DNA of 64,000 nt from Hyphomicrobiales bacterium (lineage in GTDB: Bacteria; Pseudomonadota; Alphaproteobacteria; Rhizobiales; Rhizobiaceae): contig UCKU01000004.1 in the NCBI GenBank assembly GCA_900473185.1, forward strand, positions 48,205-112,204, given 5' to 3'. The position numbers were made by a program, and so were the translations under genes. Numbering within the stretch: the stretch's first letter is position 1; every line of letters begins with the position of its first letter. Below, piece by piece: positions 53,956 to 62,809 of the stretch. The notes under the pieces were generated by a model that was not told where the DNA came from, made no database searches, and saw only the letters and a list, made by a program, of their open reading frames with translations.

Positions 53956-54851
53956 GATTCGACCTCCTCGTGCTTTTGCGTCCAGCGCAGATAGGGAATG
54001 ACGATCGCCATGGTGATCAGAAGCAGCACTACCGAAATCGCCGCACCGCGGCCGAAATCGAAGATCTGCATGGCCTGCGTGAAGGCCCAGAGCGCCAGCA
54101 TCTGGGTAGACTGGGCAGGACCGCCGCCGGTCAGGCCATAGACGATGTCGAAGGCCTTCAGCGACGAAATGATGGAGAGAACCAGGACGATGGTGATGGT
54201 GGGCCGCAAGGCCGGCAGCGTAACATGCTTGAAGACGGCCCAGCGGCCGGCGCCATCGATGCGGGCGGCTTCTACCAGCGTCTGCGAGACGTTCTGGAGG
54301 CCTGCGAGGAACAGCACCATCGAGAAGCCGACGGTCTGCCAGAGATAGGCGATGAAGACGGAATAAAGCGCGATATCCTTGTTGCCGAGCCAGTCCTTGA
54401 TCCAGGTCTGCATGCCCCAGGAGGTCAGCATCTGGCTGAACAGGCCGAAGAAGGGATCGTACATCCACTTCCACATGGTGGCGACGGCGATCGGCGCAAT
54501 GATGACGGGCAGGTAGAAGATGGCGCGCAGGCTGTTGCGGCCAAAAATCTTTTGGTTGAGGCTGAGCGCCAAGAGCAGCCCGACCAGCGGCGGGAAGATC
54601 AGGCTCATCAGGGTCCAGATCACGGTATTCCGGAAAGCGACCCAGAAGACCGGATCGCGCGTGAAGATCGCCGTATAATTCGCGAGGCCGACGAAGGGCC
54701 GTTGCGGATCGAGCCCGTTCCACTTCTGGAAGCTGATAATAACCACGTTCAGCATCGGGTAGAGCGCGAAGATCGCGTAAATGGCCAGAGCCGGGACGAG
54801 CAGGATGAAAGCCTGCATGCGTGGATCATGAGTTGTTTGGCGCAATGACAT
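53952..54851 (-). CDS. ABC sugar permease, MalF type
   Basis: A 299-aa permease. ATG 54851 (MSLRQTTHDPRMQAFILLVP) follows GGAGGTGA; longer starts are less likely. EAA loop: TLVEAARIDGAGRWAVFKHVTLPALRPTITIVLVLSIISSL. It follows the binding-protein gene after a gap with two hairpins. Confidence 0.92.
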   Translation of the reverse strand: MSLRQTTHDPRMQAFILLVPALAIYAIFALYPMLNVVIISFQKWNGLDPQRPFVGLANYTAIFTRDPVFWVAFRNTVIWTLMSLIFPPLVGLLLALSLNQKIFGRNSLRAIFYLPVIIAPIAVATMWKWMYDPFFGLFSQMLTSWGMQTWIKDWLGNKDIALYSVFIAYLWQTVGFSMVLFLAGLQNVSQTLVEAARIDGAGRWAVFKHVTLPALRPTITIVLVLSIISSLKAFDIVYGLTGGGPAQSTQMLALWAFTQAMQIFDFGRGAAISVVLLLITMAIVIPYLRWTQKHEEVES

Positions 54852-54860
54852 GCTCACCTC

Positions 54861-54933
54861 CGGGCAGGGCACGGCCCTGCCGGTCTTGCGAATGCGGCGC
54901 CAGCCGACCGACATTGTGTCGGCCAGCCGGCGT
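54861..54933 (-). other. Two intercistronic hairpins between binding-protein and permease genes
   Basis: GGCAGGGC / GCCCTGCC around ACG (about 54863-54881) and a long imperfect stem (54897-54933, 13 of 16 pairs, loop TTG). Stacked hairpins after a binding-protein gene usually stabilise the upstream mRNA and reduce downstream expression. No T run is seen. Confidence 0.6.
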
Positions 54934-54944
54934 CTCGGGAGGAG

Positions 54945-56198
54945 TTAGGTTCTACCGGCGATGAAGGCCTGCATCTGCTTGGCTGCTGCAGCCGGCTCGA
55001 TGCTGCCGGAGGCGACATCGTTGATGACGCGGAAATATTCCGTCGTCACGTCAAGCGGAAAGGCCTGGTCGCCATTCATGTAGATCTTGCTGTAGGTCTT
55101 GAAGATATCCAGCCACTCGGCTTCCAGAGGCTTCTGGTTGGTGTACTGGACATTCTTGTTGACCGAGATCGAGCTGATCTGGCCGACGAGATCCTGCTGC
55201 ACCTTCGTCGACAGGAAATAGTCGATGAATTTCGCAGCCATATCAGGGTTCTTGGTCTTGGTGCTGATGTAGTTGTACTCGGCGAAACCATAGAGGCGGT
55301 TGGTGTTGGTCGGGAAGGGGAAGATCCCGTAATCGTCGAGATTGACGCCACTGCCGGAGAGCTGGCCGACAAGCCAGTCGCCTTCCAGCATCATCGCCGC
55401 ACGACCGGCGGTGAAGAGACTATAGGACTGCTTGTTGTCGATGCCCATGAAAGGCTGCAGCGTATAGTCCTTCGTCCACTTGGCGAATTCGGTGAACGCA
55501 TCGGTGGCGCAGGGCTCCTTCGACCAGTCGAGCTTCATCAGCTTCAGCTGGTCGTGCTTTTCAGCGCCGCATTTGGTTTCCAGGATCACATCCATCAGGC
55601 GCATGACGTGCCAGTTGACGGTGCCGCCAAAGGTGAAGCCAGGAATGCCAGCCGCCTTCAGCTTGTCGGCTGCTGCCAGAAGCTCTTCATAGGTCTTCGG
55701 CTCTTCGGTGATGCCGGCCTGCTGGAAGAGCTTCTTGTTGTAATAGACGGCCTCACCCTTGAAGGTGAAAGGCGTGCCTTGCTTGCCGCCCGGATAGAGA
55801 TCGGCAAAGGCAGCCGCAGAGGGAAGCAGCTCGTCGTTCCACTTATATTCGGTGTAGTACTTGTCGAGCGGCAGCGACAGGCCAGCCTTCACATATTCGC
55901 CGCCAAGGCCAAGGCCTGCCCAGCTGAAATAGATGTCCGGGCCGCGGTTGGAGCCAGCAGCGACGCGCAGCGCCGTCTTGTGCTCGTCGACAGCGCGCTG
56001 GACGATCTCGATATGGGTTCCGGGGTTTGCTGCTTCGAAGTCGCTCGCAACCTTCTTCAACGCCACGTTGGCGGCATTGTTGTCGAAGTTCAGAGTCCAG
56101 AGCGTGATGTCTTCAGCCCTGACGGGGGTGACCGCAACAGCCGCAATTGCGATGGCGGCCAGGCATGAAGACTTCAATTTTGCAGAAAGCGTCAGCAT
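54945..56198 (-). CDS. ABC sugar-binding protein, family 1
   Basis: A 417-aa periplasmic protein. Signal peptide MLTLSAKLKSSCLAAIAIAAVAVTPVRA. The mature part opens EDITLWTLNFDNNAANVALKKVASDFEAANPG. GPDIYFSWAGLGLGGEYV, GTPFTFKGEAVYYNKKLF and GRAAMMLEGDWLVGQL are typical. GAGGAGG precedes the start. It is the first gene of the operon with the glycoside hydrolase, so it probably binds an oligosaccharide. Confidence 0.92.
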   Translation of the reverse strand: MLTLSAKLKSSCLAAIAIAAVAVTPVRAEDITLWTLNFDNNAANVALKKVASDFEAANPGTHIEIVQRAVDEHKTALRVAAGSNRGPDIYFSWAGLGLGGEYVKAGLSLPLDKYYTEYKWNDELLPSAAAFADLYPGGKQGTPFTFKGEAVYYNKKLFQQAGITEEPKTYEELLAAADKLKAAGIPGFTFGGTVNWHVMRLMDVILETKCGAEKHDQLKLMKLDWSKEPCATDAFTEFAKWTKDYTLQPFMGIDNKQSYSLFTAGRAAMMLEGDWLVGQLSGSGVNLDDYGIFPFPTNTNRLYGFAEYNYISTKTKNPDMAAKFIDYFLSTKVQQDLVGQISSISVNKNVQYTNQKPLEAEWLDIFKTYSKIYMNGDQAFPLDVTTEYFRVINDVASGSIEPAAAAKQMQAFIAGRT

Positions 56199-56243
56199 TA
56201 CGTCCTCCTCTTGTATGCTGGTGCCTTTCTTGCCGGATGCTCA

Positions 56244-56255
56244 TTGACATGTCAA
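56244..56255. promoter_or_regulatory. 12-bp perfect palindrome at the operon promoter
   Basis: TTGACATGTCAA lies 46 bases upstream of the binding-protein start. On the minus strand one arm serves as a -35 TTGACA (56255-56250) with CAAGAA 17 bases on as a weak -10. The symmetric arrangement over the -35 box fits an operator. No regulator gene is adjacent. Confidence 0.45.
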
Positions 56256-56534
56256 CTGGTATAATGAGCTAACCATAGGAGTGGGCTCTTATGATCGATA
56301 CCGGCTTCGTTGGGCCCTGGGGGAGGCGACCGCGGCCAGGGAGGATCCCTTTGTTGGAATGGTTGTTTCGGGTTGGAAACCTCGCGCCGTCTAGCTTCGG
56401 CGTCCAGCCTCCTGCGTGCACGATAGCTCGACGCTCATTGCGCTGGCCAATGAGGAGATTGCGCCATCGCCTCTGATGAAGTATTCGCTTCCGACATCGC
56501 GACATGCGCGAAGTTCTGTCTGCAGAATGGGCCG
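56256..56534. other. Intergenic region, no gene seen
   Basis: About 280 bases between the sugar ABC operon promoter and the hydrolase remnant. Short frames on both strands lack family features. A TATAAT at 56260-56265 on the plus strand has no well-spaced -35. Confidence 0.4.
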
Positions 56535-57002
56535 CTTCGATCGCAGTCCCGCCGCGGGGCGAGAGCGGATACAGGACCTTTTCTTCCGTAACAGCTACGC
56601 GCAAAAGGTCATCGTTCCGAGGCTACGGCCGACGCTTGCCTGGTTGATCCTCTTTGATAATCGAATCCGCGATGAGGCTTTGGCAATCAGCCCGGAAATC
56701 GCTACCGAGGGAGGCGATCCTTCACGCCTTCCTCTGTTATCAAGCGTCGCATGCTTTTCGATATCGTCCTACGGATCGCCGCCGGCGGCGAGATTGAGCG
56801 CGGATATCTTCAGTGGACTCAGCTTCCGGTGTTCATCGCGCACTGCGGCTGTAATGGGTTGATGCCGCCGATCAACGCCTTCGCCTTGCAACAGGGTTTC
56901 CCAAACGCTCAGCTCGTGCTTTATCCGGACGCCAACCACGGGCCGGTACGCCAGTATCCGGACTTGTTCCTATTGCACGCCACGCTTTTCCTGGATGCAT
57001 GA
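56535..57002 (+). pseudogene. Remnant of an alpha/beta hydrolase gene
   Basis: The last 50 codons read LMPPINAFALQQGFPNAQLVLYPDANHGPVRQYPDLFLLHATLFLDA, the usual C-terminal end of alpha/beta hydrolases with the catalytic His in ANHG. Upstream, GRERIQDLFF in another frame (about 56560) looks like an earlier segment of the same fold. Nucleophile region and N-terminus are gone. Confidence 0.55.
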
Positions 57003-57063
57003 TGGTGGCGGCTTCGATTGATCTAGCCAAGAAAGACGGCTCTCCATTGATCACGAGATAACC

Positions 57064-57450
57064 CTAATCCGTGCGTCGGGCAACGAGATCGATCTCGACC
57101 AGTGCATCATAGGCGAGGCCGGTCACCCCGACGCATGTCCTCGCCGGCAGTCGGCCGGCGGGGAAATAGCTGCGATAGGTGGCATTCATCGCTTCATAGT
57201 CCTGTTTGAAGCGCGTCAGGTAAATCCGCGCCATCACTACATGCTCGAGCCCCAGGCCAAGCCCGGCGAGCACCGTCTTCAGGTTCGCCATGACGTGATG
57301 CGTCTGGGCTTCTATACCGTCCGGCAAAACGCCCGGGGCCTCCGGCGTATCCGGCATCTGACCGGTGACGAAGACGAAGCCATCCGTTTCCACCGCATGG
57401 CTGAAGGGCGCGACCGGCTTCGGCCCGCCGGAAATCATGTGAAACTGCAT
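57064..57450 (-). CDS. RidA/YjgF-family protein
   Basis: A 128-aa Rid-family protein; RidA-type members hydrolyse reactive enamines and imines to ketones. PFSHAVETDGFVFVTGQMP, QTHHVMANLKTVLAGLGLGLEHVVMARIYLT and PARTCVGVTGLAYDALVEIDLVARR are typical. The Arg of RTCVGV stands where active members carry the carboxylate-binding Arg. The ATG lies 4 bases after the stop of the fused regulator-amidase, so they are co-transcribed. This suggests an unstable amine product in the pathway. Confidence 0.88.
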   Translation of the reverse strand: MQFHMISGGPKPVAPFSHAVETDGFVFVTGQMPDTPEAPGVLPDGIEAQTHHVMANLKTVLAGLGLGLEHVVMARIYLTRFKQDYEAMNATYRSYFPAGRLPARTCVGVTGLAYDALVEIDLVARRTD

Positions 57451-57454
57451 TTGG

Positions 57455-59767
57455 CTATTCCTGTTCGCTTTCGAATATGGCTTTACGGATGATGGCATGG
57501 ACGCCCCAGTTTCCATCGACCACCTGAGTCACGCCGAAATCGACGGCAGCCGATATGACCGCAATCGCCTCGTCTTCGCTGAACCCCTGAACGGACATAA
57601 GAAAACGTCGCGCCTTGCGAAAGGCGTCTTTCATCGCAAGGTCGAGGGAAGACTTGGCATAGACCTCTCCCTGTCCCTTAGCGCCGAACTCGGCCAGATA
57701 ATCAGGGTGGCTGAAACCGGTCAGTACCCATTCGCCGGGCGTCTCGATCAAAGGATAGGTCAGGTCTTTGAAGCGTGGATCCTTCTTGTGCAGCGTAATC
57801 TTCACCCGTCCGGTCATCGAGCATTCGATAGCCGTGCCTGAAAGCTCGCCGTCACCTTGGGCGGCATGCGGGTCGCCGATCGACAGAAGCCCGCCGTGAA
57901 CCGATACCGGAAGAAAGACACTCGCACCCTTGCCAAGCCGCCAATTGTCGAGATTGCCGCCGAAATAGGCCGGCGGCACGGAATCAATGAAATCCAGCTC
58001 CCGCGGAGCCAACGCAATGACGCCGAAATGCGGGCGAAGCGGTATGCGGATGTCATTGCGCGTCGCCCGGCGGATATCGATACTTGCCCCGTTCACTGGC
58101 ACGCCGGGATAATCATAAGTGCGGTGGACAACACCGTAGGGATCCGTCTGCGGCGCCCAAGGATAGGAATAGAGCGCCTGAGCGTAGCCGTCCTCGGGAA
58201 AGACCTCGTAGATCGTAATATTCTCGCGCGGCTTCGGCTCGGTCAGCAATTCGCCATAGTGATAACCCCACCATGCCGCGACGTTACTGCCGAAATACCG
58301 CCCCTCATGGCCTGGTCCACGGCTCGGTCGCGGCAGCATGTCCTCGATACGGACCTCGATGACATCACCAGGCTCGGCATTCTTCACGTAGATCGGGCCA
58401 GTGCAGATATGCACGCCGAAGCCTTCGCCGGCCCCCCGCCCGAAGATCGAGGCGTCAACTGGCCCGGCGCCTCGGCGGTCGACCGATTTGCGATCACTTG
58501 TCCAGTGAAAGACCTCTTCGGCTGTGGCATCGCCCGCAATCATCAGCTCGGGTGCGTCGGATGCGTGCTGGCTGAGCGTTTCGATCTCGACCGTGTCGCC
58601 GGAACTGATCTCCAAAACCGGCTCAAGGGACCGGCTGAAATATCCCCAGTGAACATTCGAGGCATTGACGCCAAGCTTGTGGTGCGTGCTCGTAGGACGC
58701 CCTGCGGTCGGCAGATCCCATTCGTCTCGTCTTGGGCTATCATCGGCCTTTGTCCGCGATGCTGCTTTTTTTGCGGCAAGCGCCTTTACCGGCCATCCGC
58801 GCTGTTCGGCATTGAGCCCGTCGATCTGGCTTTCGAGGTGACGGATACGGAATGCTCCCGGCGGAAGGCCGAAACGTTCCTTGAAGACACGATTGAAGTT
58901 CGCCGCATCGCCAAAACCACAACTATAAGCGACATCCGCAACGGGAAGCCTGATTTCCGCTGAAGTGACCAGTGCCGCGCGGGCGCGCTGCAGGCGTCTC
59001 TCGCGCAGGTAATGGGTAAAGCTCTCGCCATTCTGCTCGAACAGTTTTTGCAGGTAGCGTTCCGAGATCCCCTCGACCCGCGCGACCTTGGCGGACGACA
59101 GGTCCGGGTCATGCAGCCGCTTTTCGATCGCCACCGTAATCCGGTTGAACAACGCCGCAAGGCTTGGCGTCGAGCGCATATCAGTCGCTTCGGCCTCGAC
59201 GATCATGGTGACGAACAGGTCGGCAATGAACTGCTCGAGCGACTGCCATTCCGCACTCGAAAAACCGTCGATTTCCGTAGCAGCACTTTCCATCGCGCGA
59301 ATGAAGACTGAGGCAAGCCCCTTCGGCGAATAACAACGGGGTTCAGCAAATGGCGTCCACCCTGCACCGCGTCGTTGCATGGCCGCGTCGGACAGGCCAA
59401 AGACAAGGATTCGGTTACTGCCCGAAATCCTGATCTCCCATGGCCTGTCCATCTGCACCACGACCAGCGCGCCACTGTCGACTTTCAGGCTGAAGCTGCC
59501 GCCGGCGACCTCCAGAGCTGCCTCTAGCGGGATCATGCCCATTAGCATGCGCGAGCGTTGCGGGATCGAAGACAGAACCTGCGAGCTTGCAACGAGGCGG
59601 GCGACAATAACGCTTTCACGGTCGCCCCGCAGGATCGCGCTCGAATATCGGCCGCTCTCTCCGTCGAAAGCGACCGAATGAAGATGAAGCTCCGCCAGCA
59701 CCTCGCGCCACATGTGGGCACGGGTATCGCTGGGATAGGATTCGGCTATAAACTGCCTGACATTCAT
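57455..59767 (-). CDS. AraC-type regulator fused to an acetamidase/formamidase domain
   Basis: A 770-aa single frame with two unrelated parts. Residues 1-200 form an AraC-type sensor domain (QFIAESYPSDTRAHMWREVL). Residues 205-310 are a full AraC DNA-binding domain (SSAKVARVEGISERYLQKLFEQ, LPVADVAYSCGFGDAANFNRVFKERFGLPPGAFR). A charged linker follows (to about 360). Residues 362-765 are a complete FmdA/AmdA amidase (VHWGYFSRSLEPVLEISSGD, HFGVIALAPRELDF, GDPHAAQGDGELSGTAIE). No stop or frame change lies between them. The start is uncertain: ATG 59767 gives a compact N-terminus, ATG 59863 would add 32 residues and overlap the upstream gene. It lies downstream of a separate amidase of the same family. 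Confidence 0.9.
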   Translation of the reverse strand: MNVRQFIAESYPSDTRAHMWREVLAELHLHSVAFDGESGRYSSAILRGDRESVIVARLVASSQVLSSIPQRSRMLMGMIPLEAALEVAGGSFSLKVDSGALVVVQMDRPWEIRISGSNRILVFGLSDAAMQRRGAGWTPFAEPRCYSPKGLASVFIRAMESAATEIDGFSSAEWQSLEQFIADLFVTMIVEAEATDMRSTPSLAALFNRITVAIEKRLHDPDLSSAKVARVEGISERYLQKLFEQNGESFTHYLRERRLQRARAALVTSAEIRLPVADVAYSCGFGDAANFNRVFKERFGLPPGAFRIRHLESQIDGLNAEQRGWPVKALAAKKAASRTKADDSPRRDEWDLPTAGRPTSTHHKLGVNASNVHWGYFSRSLEPVLEISSGDTVEIETLSQHASDAPELMIAGDATAEEVFHWTSDRKSVDRRGAGPVDASIFGRGAGEGFGVHICTGPIYVKNAEPGDVIEVRIEDMLPRPSRGPGHEGRYFGSNVAAWWGYHYGELLTEPKPRENITIYEVFPEDGYAQALYSYPWAPQTDPYGVVHRTYDYPGVPVNGASIDIRRATRNDIRIPLRPHFGVIALAPRELDFIDSVPPAYFGGNLDNWRLGKGASVFLPVSVHGGLLSIGDPHAAQGDGELSGTAIECSMTGRVKITLHKKDPRFKDLTYPLIETPGEWVLTGFSHPDYLAEFGAKGQGEVYAKSSLDLAMKDAFRKARRFLMSVQGFSEDEAIAVISAAVDFGVTQVVDGNWGVHAIIRKAIFESEQE

Positions 59768-59853
59768 CCCTTCATCCGAGGTGCGCGGCAGCGCGTTCAG
59801 CGCCTTGGTCTGATTATATTGCACCTGCGAAGAAGGAAATGCCAGACCCGGTC

Positions 59854-61095
59854 TCAATAGCATCGGAACACGTTCTTGCGGATCGATCCGTGGACACCCC
59901 AATTTGCATCGACCACTTGCGTCACACCGAAATCGGCGGCGACCGACATCAGCGCAATTGCCTCGTCTTCGCTCAGCTTATGCGCTGTCATGAGGAACCG
60001 GCGAAGCTTGCGAAAGGCATCGCGCATGGCGCGGTCGACGCTGGAATGTTGGGCGATCTCAGTCTGTGCATTGTCACCAAGGCTTTCGAGATAATTGGCA
60101 TAGGTAAAGCCATAGACCGACCATTGGTCGTCGGTCTCCAACATCGGATGTGACAGGCCTTCGAGGATCGTGCCACCCAGATCGCCCTTCTTGTGAAGGA
60201 TGAACTCGAAATCGCCCGTCAATGATGTCTCGATCGCCGTGCCGCCGAGTTCGCTGTCGCCCTGTGCCGCATGCGGATCGCCGACTGAGAAAAAGGCGCC
60301 GTCAACGGCGACTGGATAATACATGCGTGCACCGCGACCGATGCGCCAGTCATCGATATTGCCGCCCGTATAGGAGGGCGGGATGGAGCTGACGAAATCC
60401 GCTTCCGCCGGTGCCAGGCCCATCGTGCCGAAATGCAGTCGCGCCGGCACGCGCACGTTCGGCAGGATGTTTTCACGCCGCTCCACCAGCCGATGGTCGA
60501 CGCGCACGCCGGGATAGTCGATGGTGGGATGGATGACGCCATCCGGATCGGTTTGCGGCGTCCAGATGTAGTTATAGACCGCCTTGGCATAGGGGTCGCC
60601 GGCGGTGTCGAGCTCGAAGATGGTCACGACCTCGCGCGGTTTCGGCTCCTCGATCAGGTCGTGATAGTGGAAACCCCAGTTCGCCGCCACGTTGGAGCCG
60701 AAGCAACGGCCGGAATAGCAGGCACTGCAGCTCGGACGCGGCCTGACATCGAGAACGCGCACTTCCAGGATATCGCCGGGTTCGGCGCCCTCGATGGCAA
60801 TGGGTCCGGTCAGCAGATGAACGCCCACCCCTTCACCCGCGCCGATCTTGAACGGCCCTTCGGTCGGGCCGGAACCGCGACGCGAGATCGTCTTTTGTTC
60901 CTTCGTCCAGTGAAAGATCGCTTCCGCAGCGGGGTCGCCCTCGATCATCCGCTCGTAATCGTCATTGGCATGATGGGTGAGCGTCTCGATCGTCGCCCGG
61001 TCGCCGGACTTCAGCACCAGTGCAGGCTCTACCGCTTTGCTGAAATAACCCCAATGCACCGTGGAAGGCGAAACTGGCAATGTGTAGTGTTTCAT
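59854..61095 (-). CDS. Acetamidase/formamidase family protein
   Basis: A 413-aa amidase of the FmdA/AmdA family, which releases ammonia from formamide, acetamide or related amides. STVHWGYFSKAVEPALVLKSGD, GPIAIEGAEPGDILEVRVLDV, HFGTMGLAPAEADFVSSIPPSYTGGNIDDWR and GDPHAAQGDSELGGTAIE carry the conserved metal-site region. It is similar along its length to the amidase half of the next gene. It follows the fused permease-ATPase by 34 bases with a GGAGA site. The actual amide is unknown. Confidence 0.9.
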   Translation of the reverse strand: MKHYTLPVSPSTVHWGYFSKAVEPALVLKSGDRATIETLTHHANDDYERMIEGDPAAEAIFHWTKEQKTISRRGSGPTEGPFKIGAGEGVGVHLLTGPIAIEGAEPGDILEVRVLDVRPRPSCSACYSGRCFGSNVAANWGFHYHDLIEEPKPREVVTIFELDTAGDPYAKAVYNYIWTPQTDPDGVIHPTIDYPGVRVDHRLVERRENILPNVRVPARLHFGTMGLAPAEADFVSSIPPSYTGGNIDDWRIGRGARMYYPVAVDGAFFSVGDPHAAQGDSELGGTAIETSLTGDFEFILHKKGDLGGTILEGLSHPMLETDDQWSVYGFTYANYLESLGDNAQTEIAQHSSVDRAMRDAFRKLRRFLMTAHKLSEDEAIALMSVAADFGVTQVVDANWGVHGSIRKNVFRCY

Positions 61096-61129
61096 CTGGT
61101 TCTCCGATTGCGAGGCTCACCATGGACCG

Positions 61130-62737
61130 TCATGCGGTCTGTCCGGTCTCGTCTTCCATGATCTGAAGGAATTGTGCGGTGCGCGGGTTTTTGGGCCGGA
61201 CAAGCATCTCGTCTGCAGCACCCTGTTCGACGATTGCGCCATCGGCAAGGAAGACCGCCCGGTCCGCTACATCGCGGGCAAAGCCGATCTGATGAGTGGA
61301 AATTACCATTGTAAGCCCGTCCTCGACCGCCAGCCTACGGATTACCTCAAGCACTTCGCTGACCAGTTCCGGGTCGAGCGCCGAGGTCGGTTCGTCGAGA
61401 AGCAACACGGCGGGATTGGGTGCCAGTGCCCGGGCAATGGCCACGCGCTGCTGCTGGCCACCCGACATGTGGCGCGGCAGAGCATCCGCCCGATGCGAAA
61501 GGCCGACGCGGTCAAGAAGTTCGTTTGCCCGACGGTTTGCTTCGCTGACGGAGAGACCTTGCACCCAGCGCAGCGGACCGGCAATATTTTCCCTCGCCGT
61601 CAGGTGGCCGAACAGATTGAAGTTCTGGAACACCATGCCGACACCGACACTTGCCCGCTCGTCGGCGATCGCGCGCGGAGAACGCGGACGGCCATCAGCT
61701 CGCGTCCCAATCCGGCGCCCCAGAACCTCGATTACACCGCTATCCCAGGTTTCCAGGCGATTGATGCAGCGAAGAAGCGTGCTCTTGCCGGAGCCACTCG
61801 GTCCGAGCAATGCCACGACCTCACCAAGGCGGACATCAATGCTCAGCTCGTCCAGGACGGTACGGCCGGAATAGCTCTTGCGTAGATCGCGGATTTCCAC
61901 CGCCGCACGGCTGGTAGCGACTGCTGCCCAGCGCTTCTCCTTGTCCAGTGGCCGCGAGGCTTTCGCCGTCGCAGGCGGCAGCGGCGCATCGACGCCGACG
62001 ACCGGGGGCGCAGGATCGGACGCGGCCTCGTCGACCCTCACCGCCCTGCGCCACGGCAGCAGCCGTGCGAATGGGTTGGCGGCCTTTTGCCTTTCGAGGT
62101 CGAGTGCTGCCTCGACCACCAGTTGGATAACGGCAATGGCGCCGGTCAGAACCAAATACATCAGCCCCGAAGCGAAGAAGATCGAGAAGAAATCGAAGGT
62201 TGCCGACGCGAGCTGGGTGCTGCGAAGGGTTAGCTCCTGCACCGACACGACCGAGGCGAGCGAAGAATTTTTAAGGGCGCTGACCGCTTCGTTGCCGAGC
62301 CCTGGCACCATGGTGCGGACAGCTTGGGGAACCACGATACGCAGCATGATTGCAAATGGCCGCATGCCGAGAGCCTGGCCTGCCGCGATTTGCCCGCGAT
62401 CGACGGCGATTACGTTCGCGCGAATGATCTCGGCAATGAACGGCGCCTCGTTCAAGGCGAGCGCCAGGCTTGCCGCCTCGATGGCCGTTAGCCGGATGCC
62501 GATCAGCGGCAAGGCGTTGTAGCAGAAAATCATCTGCAGAATTAGCGGCGTGCCACGAAAGATGATCGCATAGGCGCGAGCAACAACGGCGGGCATGCGA
62601 AACCGGCTGAGCTGCATGCCGGCGAGCACAACGCCCATGACGGCACCGCCCAGGAGGCCGTAACATGTGATCAGCAAGGTGTAGACGGTACCGGTGACAA
62701 GATAAGGTTGACTGAGATAATGAAAGAATAGATCCAT
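61130..62737 (-). CDS. Fused amino-acid-type ABC permease and ATPase
   Basis: A 535-aa protein joining two normally separate subunits. Residues 1-225 are a HisM-type permease (TGTVYTLLITCYGLLGGAV, ALNEAPFIAEIIRANVIAVDRGQIAAGQALGM, VPGLGNEAVSALKNSSLASVVSV). A Pro/Ala-rich linker runs to about 285. Residues 290-535 are a GlnQ-type ATPase (GPSGSGKST, VFQNFNLFGHLT, MSGGQQQRVAIARAL, LLLDEPTSALD, STHQIGFA). In ATPases of this group the H-loop usually reads THEM; here THQI keeps the His. With one protein giving both parts, a homodimer completes the importer. It works with the family 3 binding protein upstream. Confidence 0.92.
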   Translation of the reverse strand: MDLFFHYLSQPYLVTGTVYTLLITCYGLLGGAVMGVVLAGMQLSRFRMPAVVARAYAIIFRGTPLILQMIFCYNALPLIGIRLTAIEAASLALALNEAPFIAEIIRANVIAVDRGQIAAGQALGMRPFAIMLRIVVPQAVRTMVPGLGNEAVSALKNSSLASVVSVQELTLRSTQLASATFDFFSIFFASGLMYLVLTGAIAVIQLVVEAALDLERQKAANPFARLLPWRRAVRVDEAASDPAPPVVGVDAPLPPATAKASRPLDKEKRWAAVATSRAAVEIRDLRKSYSGRTVLDELSIDVRLGEVVALLGPSGSGKSTLLRCINRLETWDSGVIEVLGRRIGTRADGRPRSPRAIADERASVGVGMVFQNFNLFGHLTARENIAGPLRWVQGLSVSEANRRANELLDRVGLSHRADALPRHMSGGQQQRVAIARALAPNPAVLLLDEPTSALDPELVSEVLEVIRRLAVEDGLTMVISTHQIGFARDVADRAVFLADGAIVEQGAADEMLVRPKNPRTAQFLQIMEDETGQTA

Positions 62738-62768
62738 CTTAGCCCGCTTTGGCGTTCGAGGAGCATTG

Positions 62769-62789
62769 ACCGGGCATTGGTAATGCCCG
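62769..62789 (-). other. Intercistronic hairpin after the binding-protein gene
   Basis: A perfect 9-bp stem CCGGGCATT / AATGCCCGG with a 3-base loop between the binding protein and the fused transporter gene. There is no T run, so mRNA stabilisation or partial attenuation is more likely than termination. Confidence 0.65.
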
Positions 62790-62809
62790 GCCAGTTCGTG
62801 TAGCCAGGC

